Assembly: GCA_945865815.1 (NCBI GenBank)
Contig: CAMBFR010000045.1
Span: 1 to 32,508, forward strand
Source of the DNA: Candidatus Sulfopaludibacter sp. SbA3
GTDB lineage: Bacteria; Acidobacteriota; Terriglobia; 20CM-2-55-15
Reading direction: 5' to 3'
DNA: 32,508 bases
Both the position numbers and the translations under genes were made by a program. Position 1 is the stretch's first letter; each line of letters starts with the position of its first letter. Of this stretch, positions 16,007-22,383 are shown one piece after another. Under the pieces are notes generated by a model, which was not told where the DNA came from, ran no database searches, and worked only from the letters and a program-made list of their open reading frames with translations.

Positions 16007-16118
16007 TTCGTTCCACCCTGTGGGCGCGGGGCTTTACGCCCCGTGCCAGGCTCCAACAAGAACTTTTCCCTTTGAACTTTGCACGGGGCTGAAGCCCCGC
16101 GCGCACAGGTAGAACGAA
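16007..16118. repeat. Imperfect inverted repeat (about 39-bp arms), MITE-like
   Basis: Left arm 16007-16046 (TTCGTTCCACCCTGTG, then GCGCGGGGCTTTACGCCCCG, TGC) and right arm 16081-16118 (GCACGGGGCTGAAGCCCCG, then CGCGCACAGGTAGAACGAA) are near-complementary. Each arm also contains its own small hairpin (GGGGC/GCCCC). The 34-nt spacer is AT-richer. There is no coding capacity. It lies where a toxin gene would be expected after the antitoxin stop codon. Confidence 0.75.
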
Positions 16119-16121
16119 GGT

Positions 16122-16358
16122 CTACCACGAAGCCCGCTTCAGTGTGCGGCGTCCGGCTGCCCTGACAAACGGATCGGCATCCTCGCCGATGCCAGCGCAA
16201 ACCTTGTTCATAGCCTCCGTCACGGCGTCCGGTGCGTGCCGAGCAAGATACTCCGCAATGGCTTCGCTGTAGAGTCCACTGCGTGTCTTGTTCGCATGGC
16301 GAGCGTGACGTTCCGCCTCTTTGAAAACCTCATCCGGTATTGAGATCACTGTCCTCAT
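16122..16358 (-). CDS. Orphan ribbon-helix-helix antitoxin (MazE/CopG-like)
   Basis: The 78-residue protein starts MRTVISIPDEVFKEAERHAR, an RHH DNA-binding strand and first helix. The second helix is RSGLYSEAIAEYLARHAP, and the C-terminal tail ends AGRRTLKRASW. That tail closely resembles antitoxins of MazEF/PemIK-type operons, where it normally overlaps the start of a toxin gene. Here the stop codon is followed by an inverted repeat and no toxin frame, so the antitoxin looks orphaned or the toxin was lost. It is divergent from yceH, with only the right 39-bp repeat copy between them. Confidence 0.8.
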   Translation of the reverse strand: MRTVISIPDEVFKEAERHARHANKTRSGLYSEAIAEYLARHAPDAVTEAMNKVCAGIGEDADPFVRAAGRRTLKRASW

Positions 16359-16364
16359 GATTGG

Positions 16365-16403
16365 CCAAAATACTCCTCATTCGCCCGATGTGCTATTTAT
16401 GCA
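16365..16403. repeat. Right copy of the 39-bp direct repeat, upstream of yceH
   Basis: Starting CCAAAATAC, continuing TTCGCCCGATGTGCTAT and ending TATGCA, this matches 15968-16006 with six mismatches. It occupies nearly all of the space between the divergent antitoxin and yceH genes, so it probably carries the yceH promoter region. The left copy would then be the duplicated target. Confidence 0.7.
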
Positions 16404-16418
16404 GTGGAGAAATATACG

Positions 16419-17054
16419 GTGGATCATTTATTGAATGACGTTGAGGTCCGCGTGCTCGGCTCGTTGATCGAAAAAGAGATCACGACGCCGGACTACTATC
16501 CGCTTTCGCTGAACGCATTGACGAACGCGTGCAACCAGTCGTCGAATCGCAGTCCGGTTGTGCGCTTCGACGAGAGCACGGTTGCCGAGGCGGCGGATAG
16601 TCTGCGTGAAAAGCGCCTCGTTCGCCTGGTGGACCGGGGCGACTCGCGAGTAACGAAGTATCGCCATGTGATGGGCGAAACCCTGAGCCTGGATGCGCGG
16701 CAGATCGCGGCAATGTGCGTGCTGATGCTTCGCGGGCCCCAGACCGTGGGCGAAATTCGAACGCGCAGCAATCGTGTGCATGATTTTTCGAGTCTCGAGG
16801 AAGTGGAGACGGTTCTGAATTTGTTGATTGCCCTGGAGCCTTTTCCGCTGGCCGTGCGCCTGCTACGGCAGACGGGCCAAAAGGAAGTTCGCTACGCGCA
16901 CCTGCTTTCCGGCCCGTCCGTGGAAGTCGCGTCCGATGTCCAGGCCGGCGTCGACCGTGTTGCCAAACTCGAGGAGACAACCGAACGGTTGCGCGAGGAC
17001 GTGGAAAATCTTAAAAAACAATTCGAGCAGTTCAGGAAGCAGTTCGAATCATAG
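16419..17054 (+). CDS. yceH: YceH family protein (DUF480), tandem winged helix
   Basis: The 211-residue protein aligns throughout with YceH/DUF480: VRVLGSLIEKEITTPDYYPL, LNALTNACNQSSNRSPVV, RVTKYRHVMGE, VLMLRGPQTVGEIRTRS and KEVRYAHLLSG, then a C-terminal coiled coil (TTERLREDVENLKKQFEQF). The fold is two winged helices, suggesting nucleic-acid binding; the role is not established. GTG 16419 was chosen because GGAG lies 9 nt upstream and the N-terminal length then equals that of E. coli YceH; GTG 16404 is the in-frame alternative. The FrnE-like gene follows after 16 nt and is likely cotranscribed. Confidence 0.9.
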   Translation: MDHLLNDVEVRVLGSLIEKEITTPDYYPLSLNALTNACNQSSNRSPVVRFDESTVAEAADSLREKRLVRLVDRGDSRVTKYRHVMGETLSLDARQIAAMCVLMLRGPQTVGEIRTRSNRVHDFSSLEEVETVLNLLIALEPFPLAVRLLRQTGQKEVRYAHLLSGPSVEVASDVQAGVDRVAKLEETTERLREDVENLKKQFEQFRKQFES

Positions 17055-17070
17055 ATACTGAACGAACCAT

Positions 17071-17688
17071 ATGACCAAACCAATCACACTGGAAGTATTC
17101 ACCGACTTCGTCTGACCCTGGTGCTATCTCAGTACCGGGCGTATTGAAAAGCTGAAGCGCAATTTCGATATCGACGTGCAGTGGGTGTTCTTTCCTCTTC
17201 ATGCCGACACTCCCGCCGAAGGCCTGCCGTTGAAAGACCTGTTTGCCGGACGAGGTCTGGACCTCGAAGCCATGCACACCCGCATGAAAGGTCTGATGGA
17301 GTCTGAAAAACTCCCCTACGAACGCCGGACGCACACCTACAACAGCCGCCTCGCCCAGGAGCTTGCCAAATGGGCGGACTCGCAACCGGGTTTCGAAGCC
17401 ATTCACGACGCCCTCTACAAAGCCTACTTTGTTCACAGCCGGAACATCGGCGATTCCAAAGTGCTCGTAGCGGTGGCGGAGTCGGTTGGCCTTGTCCCGG
17501 ATGAAGCCCGCGAAGTGCTCACCGAGCGCACTTTCAGAGAGGCGGTCGATGCTGATTGGGAGAAAGCGCGCCGGTCCGGCATCACCGGCGTGCCGAGTTT
17601 TGCCGCTGGCGGCAATAAGGTGGTTGGCGCACAACCCTACGAAGTGCTCGTAAAGTTGCTCGAAGCGGCGGGAGCACAGCCACGTTGA
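17071..17688 (+). CDS. FrnE/DsbA-family thiol oxidoreductase with in-frame UGA at the catalytic Cys: probable selenoprotein (UPWC)
   Basis: From ATG 17071 the frame reads MTKPITLEVFTDFV, TGA (17113-17115, codon 15), PWCYLSTGRIEKLKRNF, and continues uninterrupted to 17688. This gives 205 residues, the usual length of FrnE-like DsbA-family proteins (thioredoxin fold with helical insertion, C-terminal GITGVPSFAAGGNKVVGAQP with the cis-Pro loop). In the family this motif is DFVCPWCYL, so the TGA replaces precisely the first, nucleophilic Cys of CXXC. The remainder shows no decay. A SECIS-like hairpin follows (see 17123-17152). The simplest reading is UGA as selenocysteine; a sequencing error or a fresh nonsense mutation is the alternative. 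The protein has no signal peptide and would be cytoplasmic. It lies 16 nt after yceH. Confidence 0.8.
17123..17152 (+). other. Candidate bacterial SECIS element after the in-frame UGA
   Basis: CAGTAC (17130-17135) pairs with GTATTG (17141-17146), with one G-U pair, around the 5-nt loop CGGGC. The stem extends downward through T-A, one C x A mismatch, T-A, a bulged A, T-A, C-G and G-C to 17123/17152. Twenty nucleotides separate the UGA from the apical loop; in E. coli fdhF it is 18. The loop carries G at its second position, as known bacterial SECIS loops require a G in the first two positions. Position, stem length and loop all fit, but this has not been tested by folding software or conservation. 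Confidence 0.6.
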
Positions 17689-17697
17689 CCTGGACGG

Positions 17698-17877
17698 CTA
17701 CATTCCAGACGGCCTCAACTTGGCGGACCTGCGCCCGCCCAGGCGCACTCGGGCTTTCAGCGCCGGCTCGTCGACTGCGCGGCCTTCCTCTCTGGCAAAC
17801 ATTGTCTGGACCAGATCGTCGGGCCTTGGCAGGCTGCCGGTATGTGTCGTCAGAAGCCGCTCGGTACTCCGTCGCAT
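17698..17877 (-). pseudogene. Truncated MetE-family (cobalamin-independent methionine synthase-like) N-terminal fragment
   Basis: A minus-strand frame of 59 codons starts MRRSTERLLTTHTGSLPRPD and continues DLVQTMFAREEGRAVDE and PALKARVR. This is the conserved N-terminus of short MetE-like/UROD-fold methyltransferases of about 370 residues. After ARVR the sequence becomes unrelated and stops within 14 codons, so at least 85% of the gene is missing. It is too short to be an enzyme and is best read as a deletion remnant. The 301-base gap between the FrnE-like gene and the next CDS (17689-17989) contains nothing else that I can support. Confidence 0.65.
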
Positions 17878-17989
17878 GAGTGGCGACGATTATGATCCTT
17901 CCCGGCTGAGCTGCTACTGCCCGGGAAATTCTGTAGTGGTCTAATTCGGGGAAGGGAATTGCGTGAATTGCGGTGGCAGTCTTTGGGTT

Positions 17990-18424
17990 TTACGGTTCGA
18001 GTGCATCCCATCCGGAAGGTACTGCAATCTCCTGGACCAGAGAGGTCGTTATGACGTTGCGTCCGACAAGAAATTCATTCTGCCCTGTGACCGGATCCTG
18101 AACTACTTTAGTGATCATCTCAGCGGGCTGGGGAGCGATCTCCATTTTCATCCCCAGGTAGATGCCGCCGCTCCTCAGTAATGAACCGCCTAATGTGCTG
18201 CCCGTCAGCACAGCCGGAGTCCACTCCGGAAAGAATCGGCCGCCACGCACAAGAACCTCTCCCGTGCGCCCGCACAGGACCGTAATTTCATAAACGCTGT
18301 TCTGCGTGCGAACCGTGAGCGTCTCCAGTTCCGCCATCTGGTCAATCCGGATACCCCTGGGCGCCGGTTCGGCGGACCAGGCATTCAGCATCGCGGCTCT
18401 AGGCACCCGGGTGCTTGTGTCCAT
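17990..18424 (-). CDS. Hypothetical protein (144 aa)
   Basis: No family is recognised. The protein is beta-rich, with IDQMAELETLTVRTQNSVYE, then ITVLCGRTGEVLVRGGRFFP and LLRSGGIYLGMKMEIA, and a C-terminal half ending VITTSLVQEIAVPSGWDALE. There is no signal peptide or membrane segment. The frame stays open to 18952, but that part is antisense to the kinase gene, so ATG 18424 was chosen; it has no strong ribosome-binding site. It is divergent from the kinase across about 120 bp. Codon use looks like that of neighbouring genes, supporting a real CDS. Confidence 0.6.
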   Translation of the reverse strand: MDTSTRVPRAAMLNAWSAEPAPRGIRIDQMAELETLTVRTQNSVYEITVLCGRTGEVLVRGGRFFPEWTPAVLTGSTLGGSLLRSGGIYLGMKMEIAPQPAEMITKVVQDPVTGQNEFLVGRNVITTSLVQEIAVPSGWDALEP

Positions 18425-18547
18425 ATCGTCTAATTTTCGGATTGCGGACCCATCATTCAGCACACAAATAGGATGCCACAGCGGCTGGAACGATGCACCC
18501 TTAACCTGCGGGCTCCCGGTTGGTGTAAACTGAGCCGGTTTTTTTCT

Positions 18548-21334
18548 ATGCCAGTACCGATCCACACCAAACTCGGCGCCTACGAAGTCACCAGCCATAT
18601 CGGCTCGGGCGGCATGGGCGAAGTCTATCGAGCCCGCGACAGCAAGCTCGGACGCGACGTAGCCATCAAGGTATTGCCCGACCAGTTCGCCCGCGATCCC
18701 GAGCGGTTGGCTCGTTTTCAGCGTGAAGCCAAGTTGCTGGCCTCCTTGAATCATCCCAATATCGCCACTATTCATGGGCTGGAGCAATCCGGGGGCACGC
18801 ACTTTCTGGTGATGGAACTGGTGCCGGGCGATACGCTGCTCGAAAAAGTGGCCGGTGGCCGGCCTGTTCCGGTCGAGGAAGCCTTGACCATCGCCAGGCA
18901 GATTGCCGAGGCCCTCGAAGCGGCGCACAACAGCGAAAAGGGAGTCATTCACCGGGATTTGAAGCCGGCCAATGTGAAGGTGACTCCCGAAGGCCGCGTG
19001 AAGGTGTTGGATTTCGGCCTGGCCAAGGCTTTCGCGGCAGAACCTACGCAGGAAGAGGCCGGCAATTCGCCGACGCTAAGCATGGCGGCAACGGTGCAAG
19101 GCGTCATCATGGGCACCGCCGCATACATGTCGCCCGAACAGGCTCGCGGCAAGCATGTAAACAAGGCGACGGACATATTCGCCTTCGGCGCGGTGTTGTA
19201 CGAATTGCTCACGGGGAAGCAGGCGTTTCAAGGGGACGACGTCAGTGACATTCTGGCCGCGGTGATCCGGGCGGAGCCGGACTGGACGGCGCTGCCGGCG
19301 GAGGTTTCGCCGGCGATTCGCGCTGTCCTGGCGCGGTGTCTCGCGAAGGACCGCGGGCAGCGCATGCGCGACATCGGTGATGTGCAGCTCGTGTTGAACG
19401 GCGCGTTCGAAGCGCCGGCCCAGCCGGCCGGGGCCGCCACGCCATCGGCTGCCGCGTCACGCCCGCTCTGGAAGCGCGCCATTCCGATCGCTGCGGCCGT
19501 CGTCGCGAGCGCGTTGGCCGGCGGCGCCGTATGGACGCTCACGCCTCCCGCGCCCTCATCGCCAGTGACGCGCTTCGCCCTTGCGCTTGGCGAAGGCCAG
19601 CAATTCGCTATCACCAACGCCCAGCTGCTGGATGTTTCCCCGGACGGCACGCGGCTTGTCTACGCGGCCGGCAACCAGTTGTACCTGCGGTCCATGTCGG
19701 ACCTCGAGGCGAGGCCACTGGCGGGCACACAGCAGGCGCCATCAAACCCAGTCTCTCCGGTGTTTTCCCCGGATGGCCAGTCCATCGCCTTCTATTCAAC
19801 GGTGGACCAGGCGATTAAGAAGATCGCGGTCAGCGGCGGAGCGGCGATCACGCTCTGCCCGGCCGACGGAACAGCTCTGGGGCGGATGAACTGGGACGCC
19901 GGCGGAATCGTCTTCCATCAGTTCGGCAAAGGCATCATGCGCGTCTCGGCGAATGGCGGCCAGCCGGAAACGCTCGTTGGCGTGAAGGAAGGCGAGGTAA
20001 TGCAGAGCCCTCAGGTATTGCCGGGTGGCGAGTGGCTGCTGTTCACCTCAGCCACGGGCGCCCCTGGCAATATGACGGCCGATACCTGGGACAAGGCGCA
20101 GATCGTCGTGCAGTCCTTGAATTCCTCGGAAAGAAAGACTCTTGTCTCGGGCGGCAGTGACGGCTTTTACGTGCCCAGCGGACACATCGTGTACGCAGTT
20201 GGCGGCGTCCTGTTCGCCGTGCCATTCGACCTGTCGCGCCTCGCCGTCACGGGTGGACCGGTACCCGTCGTCGAGGGCGTCCGGAGGTCATTAATCATCA
20301 CCAACCGATCCGCAGTTGCGCAGTTCAGCGTCTCCAGCACCGGGTCCCTCGTGTTTGCGCCAGGCCCGGTGTCGGTGTCGACATCTTCTCCGATGAGTAT
20401 TGGCTTCTTCGATCGCAAAGGCGGAGGGGAACTGCTGAAAATCGCGCCGGGCTTCTACCAACTGCCGCGCATGTCTCCCGACGGCAAGCGCATCGCGGTC
20501 GGGAGCGACGACGGCAAAGAGGCCAGCATCTGGATCTATGATCTGTCCGGAACCAGTTCGATGCGGCGGCTCACCTTCGAGGGGCAAGGGCACAACCGGT
20601 TTCCGGTCTGGTCCCCGGATAGCCAGCGCGTCGCGTTCCAGTCGGATCGTGAAAAAGACCTGGGCATCTTCTGGCAGCGCGCCGACGGCGCCGGGATAGC
20701 GGAGCGGCTGACCATGGCGGACGAGGGAAGTTTTCACATTCCGGAATCGTGGGCCGCGGGGGCCGATGGCGAGCGCTTGCTGTATAACGCGGGCAAAGGC
20801 GGGGAGACGGCGCTGTGGGCGCTCTCGCTGAAAGACGGGAAGGCCGCGCCTTTCGATGCCGTCCGGTCGACGGCCGCCGCTCTGACCGGCGCCGTGTTTT
20901 CTCCGGACGGGCGCTGGGTCGCCTATGCTTCGCGGGAGGGACGGACCTCGAGTGCGGTCTACGTGCAGCCGTTTCCGCCGACAGGCGCGAAGTATCAGAT
21001 TTCCAGGGATGCGGACGATGGCCATCATCCGATATGGTCGCCGGATGGCCGGGAACTCGTGTTCACGCCGGGCGCGTTCAGTCGATTGGATGCGGTGCGC
21101 GTGGCCACGCAACCGAGCTTCACGTTCGGCGAAGCCGTGCCGGTCCCCCGCACTTTCCAGAACACCGGTCCGGCGTTGGAACGGCCGTACGATTTCAGCC
21201 GGGATGGCCAGCGCTTTCTCGGGCTGGTCGACACGGCGGTGACGCAGGGCGGGGCGACAGCCGCTCCGCGGATTCAGGTCGTCCTCAACTGGTTCGAGGA
21301 GCTGAAGGCTAAGGCGCCCACCGCAACCCGGTGA
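18548..21334 (+). CDS. Hanks-type serine/threonine protein kinase with C-terminal TolB/WD40-like beta-propeller
   Basis: The 928-residue protein starts with a complete kinase domain: glycine loop IGSGGMGEVYRARD (residues 18-31), Lys41 in VAIKVL, HRDLKPAN (135-142), DFG (155-157) and SPEQARG in the activation/P+1 region (195-201). A Pro/Ala linker and one membrane helix (AIPIAAAVVASALAGGAVWT) follow. About 570 extracytoplasmic residues contain PD40/WD40-like repeats such as VSPDGTRLVYAAG, FSPDGQSIAFYS, MSPDGKRIAVGSDDG, WSPDSQRVAFQSD and FSPDGRWVAYASREG. This is a common acidobacterial receptor-kinase layout: propeller sensing outside, phosphorylation inside. ATG 18548 begins directly before the kinase; an upstream extension to 18473 has no family support. 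Confidence 0.93.
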   Translation: MPVPIHTKLGAYEVTSHIGSGGMGEVYRARDSKLGRDVAIKVLPDQFARDPERLARFQREAKLLASLNHPNIATIHGLEQSGGTHFLVMELVPGDTLLEKVAGGRPVPVEEALTIARQIAEALEAAHNSEKGVIHRDLKPANVKVTPEGRVKVLDFGLAKAFAAEPTQEEAGNSPTLSMAATVQGVIMGTAAYMSPEQARGKHVNKATDIFAFGAVLYELLTGKQAFQGDDVSDILAAVIRAEPDWTALPAEVSPAIRAVLARCLAKDRGQRMRDIGDVQLVLNGAFEAPAQPAGAATPSAAASRPLWKRAIPIAAAVVASALAGGAVWTLTPPAPSSPVTRFALALGEGQQFAITNAQLLDVSPDGTRLVYAAGNQLYLRSMSDLEARPLAGTQQAPSNPVSPVFSPDGQSIAFYSTVDQAIKKIAVSGGAAITLCPADGTALGRMNWDAGGIVFHQFGKGIMRVSANGGQPETLVGVKEGEVMQSPQVLPGGEWLLFTSATGAPGNMTADTWDKAQIVVQSLNSSERKTLVSGGSDGFYVPSGHIVYAVGGVLFAVPFDLSRLAVTGGPVPVVEGVRRSLIITNRSAVAQFSVSSTGSLVFAPGPVSVSTSSPMSIGFFDRKGGGELLKIAPGFYQLPRMSPDGKRIAVGSDDGKEASIWIYDLSGTSSMRRLTFEGQGHNRFPVWSPDSQRVAFQSDREKDLGIFWQRADGAGIAERLTMADEGSFHIPESWAAGADGERLLYNAGKGGETALWALSLKDGKAAPFDAVRSTAAALTGAVFSPDGRWVAYASREGRTSSAVYVQPFPPTGAKYQISRDADDGHHPIWSPDGRELVFTPGAFSRLDAVRVATQPSFTFGEAVPVPRTFQNTGPALERPYDFSRDGQRFLGLVDTAVTQGGATAAPRIQVVLNWFEELKAKAPTATR

Positions 21335-21386
21335 ATCCGGTGCGATTGCCAAAGCTCTCTGCCGGCATTTGCCCGCGCGGTGTGAC

Positions 21387-21456
21387 GAAATCGCGCACCA
21401 AACCACACTTTCCCAGAGCGGACGCCCGGTGCTGCCGCACTGCGCTCCGCCGCCCA
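21387..21456. repeat. Direct repeat copy A (70 bp), left of BrnT/BrnA
   Basis: GAAATCGCGCACCAAACCAC begins a 70-bp segment that matches copy C (24287-24356) with three mismatches, and the corresponding part of copy B closely. It contains an imperfect hairpin around GTGC-TGCC-GCAC. It lies 52 bp after the kinase gene. Homology stops exactly where copies B and C continue into the hrpB start region. Confidence 0.9.
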
Positions 21457-21488
21457 TCCAAATTTCCCTAAGCTGAATTAATCTTGCC

Positions 21489-21517
21489 TTGAATGGTGTG
21501 TATTTGGTGTGTACATT
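21489..21517 (+). promoter_or_regulatory. Candidate brnTA promoter with operator repeats in the spacer
   Basis: TTGAAT (21489-21494) and TACATT (21512-21517) are 17 nt apart. The spacer carries two copies of GGTGTGTA (21495-21502 and 21506-21513) with an 11-bp period, one helical turn. That arrangement suits dimers of an RHH antitoxin such as BrnA. The predicted transcription start coincides with the brnT ATG, so the message may be leaderless. Confidence 0.4.
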
Positions 21518-21523
21518 GGTCTC

Positions 21524-21808
21524 ATGCGTCGTGGTTTTACATGGGATGAGGATAAGGGGGAGAAAAACCTTCGCGACCACGATGTGGCTTTCGATGAAGC
21601 GACAGAGGCATTCTATGATCCCAACCGAGTTGAGCTCTTCGACGAAGGGCATTCCGAAGATGAGGGCCGCTATGTTGTCATTGGGTTTTCCGCCGCCGGC
21701 CGGCTACTGTTCGTGTCTTTCAAGCCTCTCGATAACAAATTGATCCGCATCATTCATGCCCGTGTCGCGGAACGTAAATGGAGCAAGGTTTATGAAGAAA
21801 ACAACTAG
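21524..21808 (+). CDS. brnT: BrnT-family ribonuclease toxin
   Basis: The 94-residue protein matches BrnT: RGFTWDEDKGEKNLRDHDVA, FDEATEAFYDPN, EGHSEDEGRYVVIGFSAAGR, LLFVSFKPLDNK and LIRIIHARVAERKWSKVYE. The family has a RelE-like fold and cleaves RNA; the conserved His, Arg and C-terminal region of the fold are present. ATG 21524 gives the family N-terminus; GTG 21509 would add five residues. It overlaps the antitoxin gene by 17 nt, the usual tight toxin-first order of brnTA. It lies between direct repeat copies A and B. Confidence 0.88.
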   Translation: MRRGFTWDEDKGEKNLRDHDVAFDEATEAFYDPNRVELFDEGHSEDEGRYVVIGFSAAGRLLFVSFKPLDNKLIRIIHARVAERKWSKVYEENN

Positions 21809-22109
21809 TCCGACTTTCCAGCCGACGTCCAAGGCTCGCGTGGTTGCGCGTAATCGACGTACGCAAGTCGCTCTCGATGCAAGGGAGCCGCGCAACATCA
21901 AGGTACGCACAAATATCCACCTGGATCTGGATGTGATTAACTTTTTCAAAGACCGCGCCAAGGCGCCCGGAGCGTTGCCGTATCAAACACAAATCAATGC
22001 GGAACTGCGGAAGCTTATGGCGCGATCCGGTTCGGCGGAACTCGACGATATCCTGCAAAATGAAAAACTGATCCTTGCGATAGCGAAGCGTGTCAAGGAA
22101 CTCGCCTGA
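21792..22109 (+). CDS. brnA: BrnA-family ribbon-helix-helix antitoxin
   Basis: The 105-residue protein has a basic, flexible N-terminus and a C-terminal RHH/BrnA region: NIKVRTNIHLDLDVINFFKD, then APGALPYQTQINAELRKLMA. The 'PYQTQINA-LR' helix is characteristic of BrnA. It should neutralise BrnT and repress the operon by binding the promoter repeats. ATG 21792 is preceded by AAGG and lies within the end of brnT. Thirty C-terminal residues (LDDILQNEKLILAIAKRVKE) extend beyond the usual antitoxin as a predicted helix. Confidence 0.85.
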   Translation: MKKTTSPTFQPTSKARVVARNRRTQVALDAREPRNIKVRTNIHLDLDVINFFKDRAKAPGALPYQTQINAELRKLMARSGSAELDDILQNEKLILAIAKRVKELA

Positions 22110-22112
22110 TCT

Positions 22113-22283
22113 AAATTGGGCACCAAACCACACTTTCCCAGAGCGGACACCCGGTGCTGCCGCACTGCGCTCCGCCGCCCAACACGGATGTCTTGTTGAC
22201 GCTTCCCATTTACGAAATCGAGAACGATATCGTCGCTGCTCTGGCCGCGACTCGGCGGCTTGTGCTGCAGGCGCCGACAGGGT
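22113..22283. repeat. Direct repeat copy B (171 bp): duplicated hrpB upstream region and first 29 codons
   Basis: This segment is colinear with 24288-24458 (copy C), with nine mismatches in 171 positions and no gaps. It includes the hrpB TTG start region and the codons down to LVLQAPTG, ending inside the Walker A motif. Beyond GGGT the two sequences diverge abruptly. It is therefore a dead 5' hrpB remnant. Its upstream 70 bp also match copy A. Confidence 0.95.
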
Positions 22284-22326
22284 TCGCGGCGGCCTGTGGC
22301 CGCGCGCGAGGAGTGAATGGCCAAGG

Positions 22327-22372
22327 TTGCTAATATTCACGAAACACTCTATATTCACAACTGCTGTGAATA
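22327..22372 (+). promoter_or_regulatory. Promoter and palindromic operator of the AbiE-like pair
   Basis: TTGCTA (22327-22332) and TATATT (22350-22355) are 17 nt apart, matching four and five of six consensus bases. A perfect palindrome TATTCACA-ACTGC-TGTGAATA (22352-22372) overlaps the -10 and the expected start site. An extra half-site ATATTCAC at 22333-22340 repeats 22351-22358 with an 18-bp spacing. This is the layout of an autorepressed antitoxin promoter. No Shine-Dalgarno sequence precedes the ATG at 22384. Confidence 0.55.
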
Positions 22373-22383
22373 AGCGTCATTTA

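Noticed and set aside
17113-17115. Ordinary nonsense mutation making a pseudogene
   Set aside because: Not excluded, but less likely: the TGA lies exactly at the catalytic Cys, the other 190 codons are intact, and a SECIS-like hairpin follows at the right distance.
17116-17139. Hairpin immediately after the UGA as the SECIS element
   Set aside because: It has nine pairs with a bulge, but its loop (ATCTC) has no G and begins only 11 nt after the UGA, unlike known bacterial SECIS elements.
17720-17944. Plus-strand small ORF after the FrnE-like gene
   Set aside because: It is antisense to the recognisable MetE-family fragment and has no features of its own.
18425-18952. N-terminal extension of the hypothetical protein at 17990
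   Set aside because: The extra residues are encoded antisense to the kinase domain, so only the part from 18424 is taken as real.
20291-21652. 453-codon minus-strand open frame
   Set aside because: Antisense to the propeller part of the kinase gene and then to brnT; no domain features.
22113-22283. Integron attC site flanking TA cassettes
   Set aside because: GCCCAAC/GCTCAAC resemble an attC core box, but no matching GTTRRRY partner or integrase was found, and the repeat continues into hrpB codons.
22090-22383. N-terminal extension of the AbiEi-like protein
   Set aside because: The frame passes through repeat copy B and through the promoter and operator, so it is open by chance.
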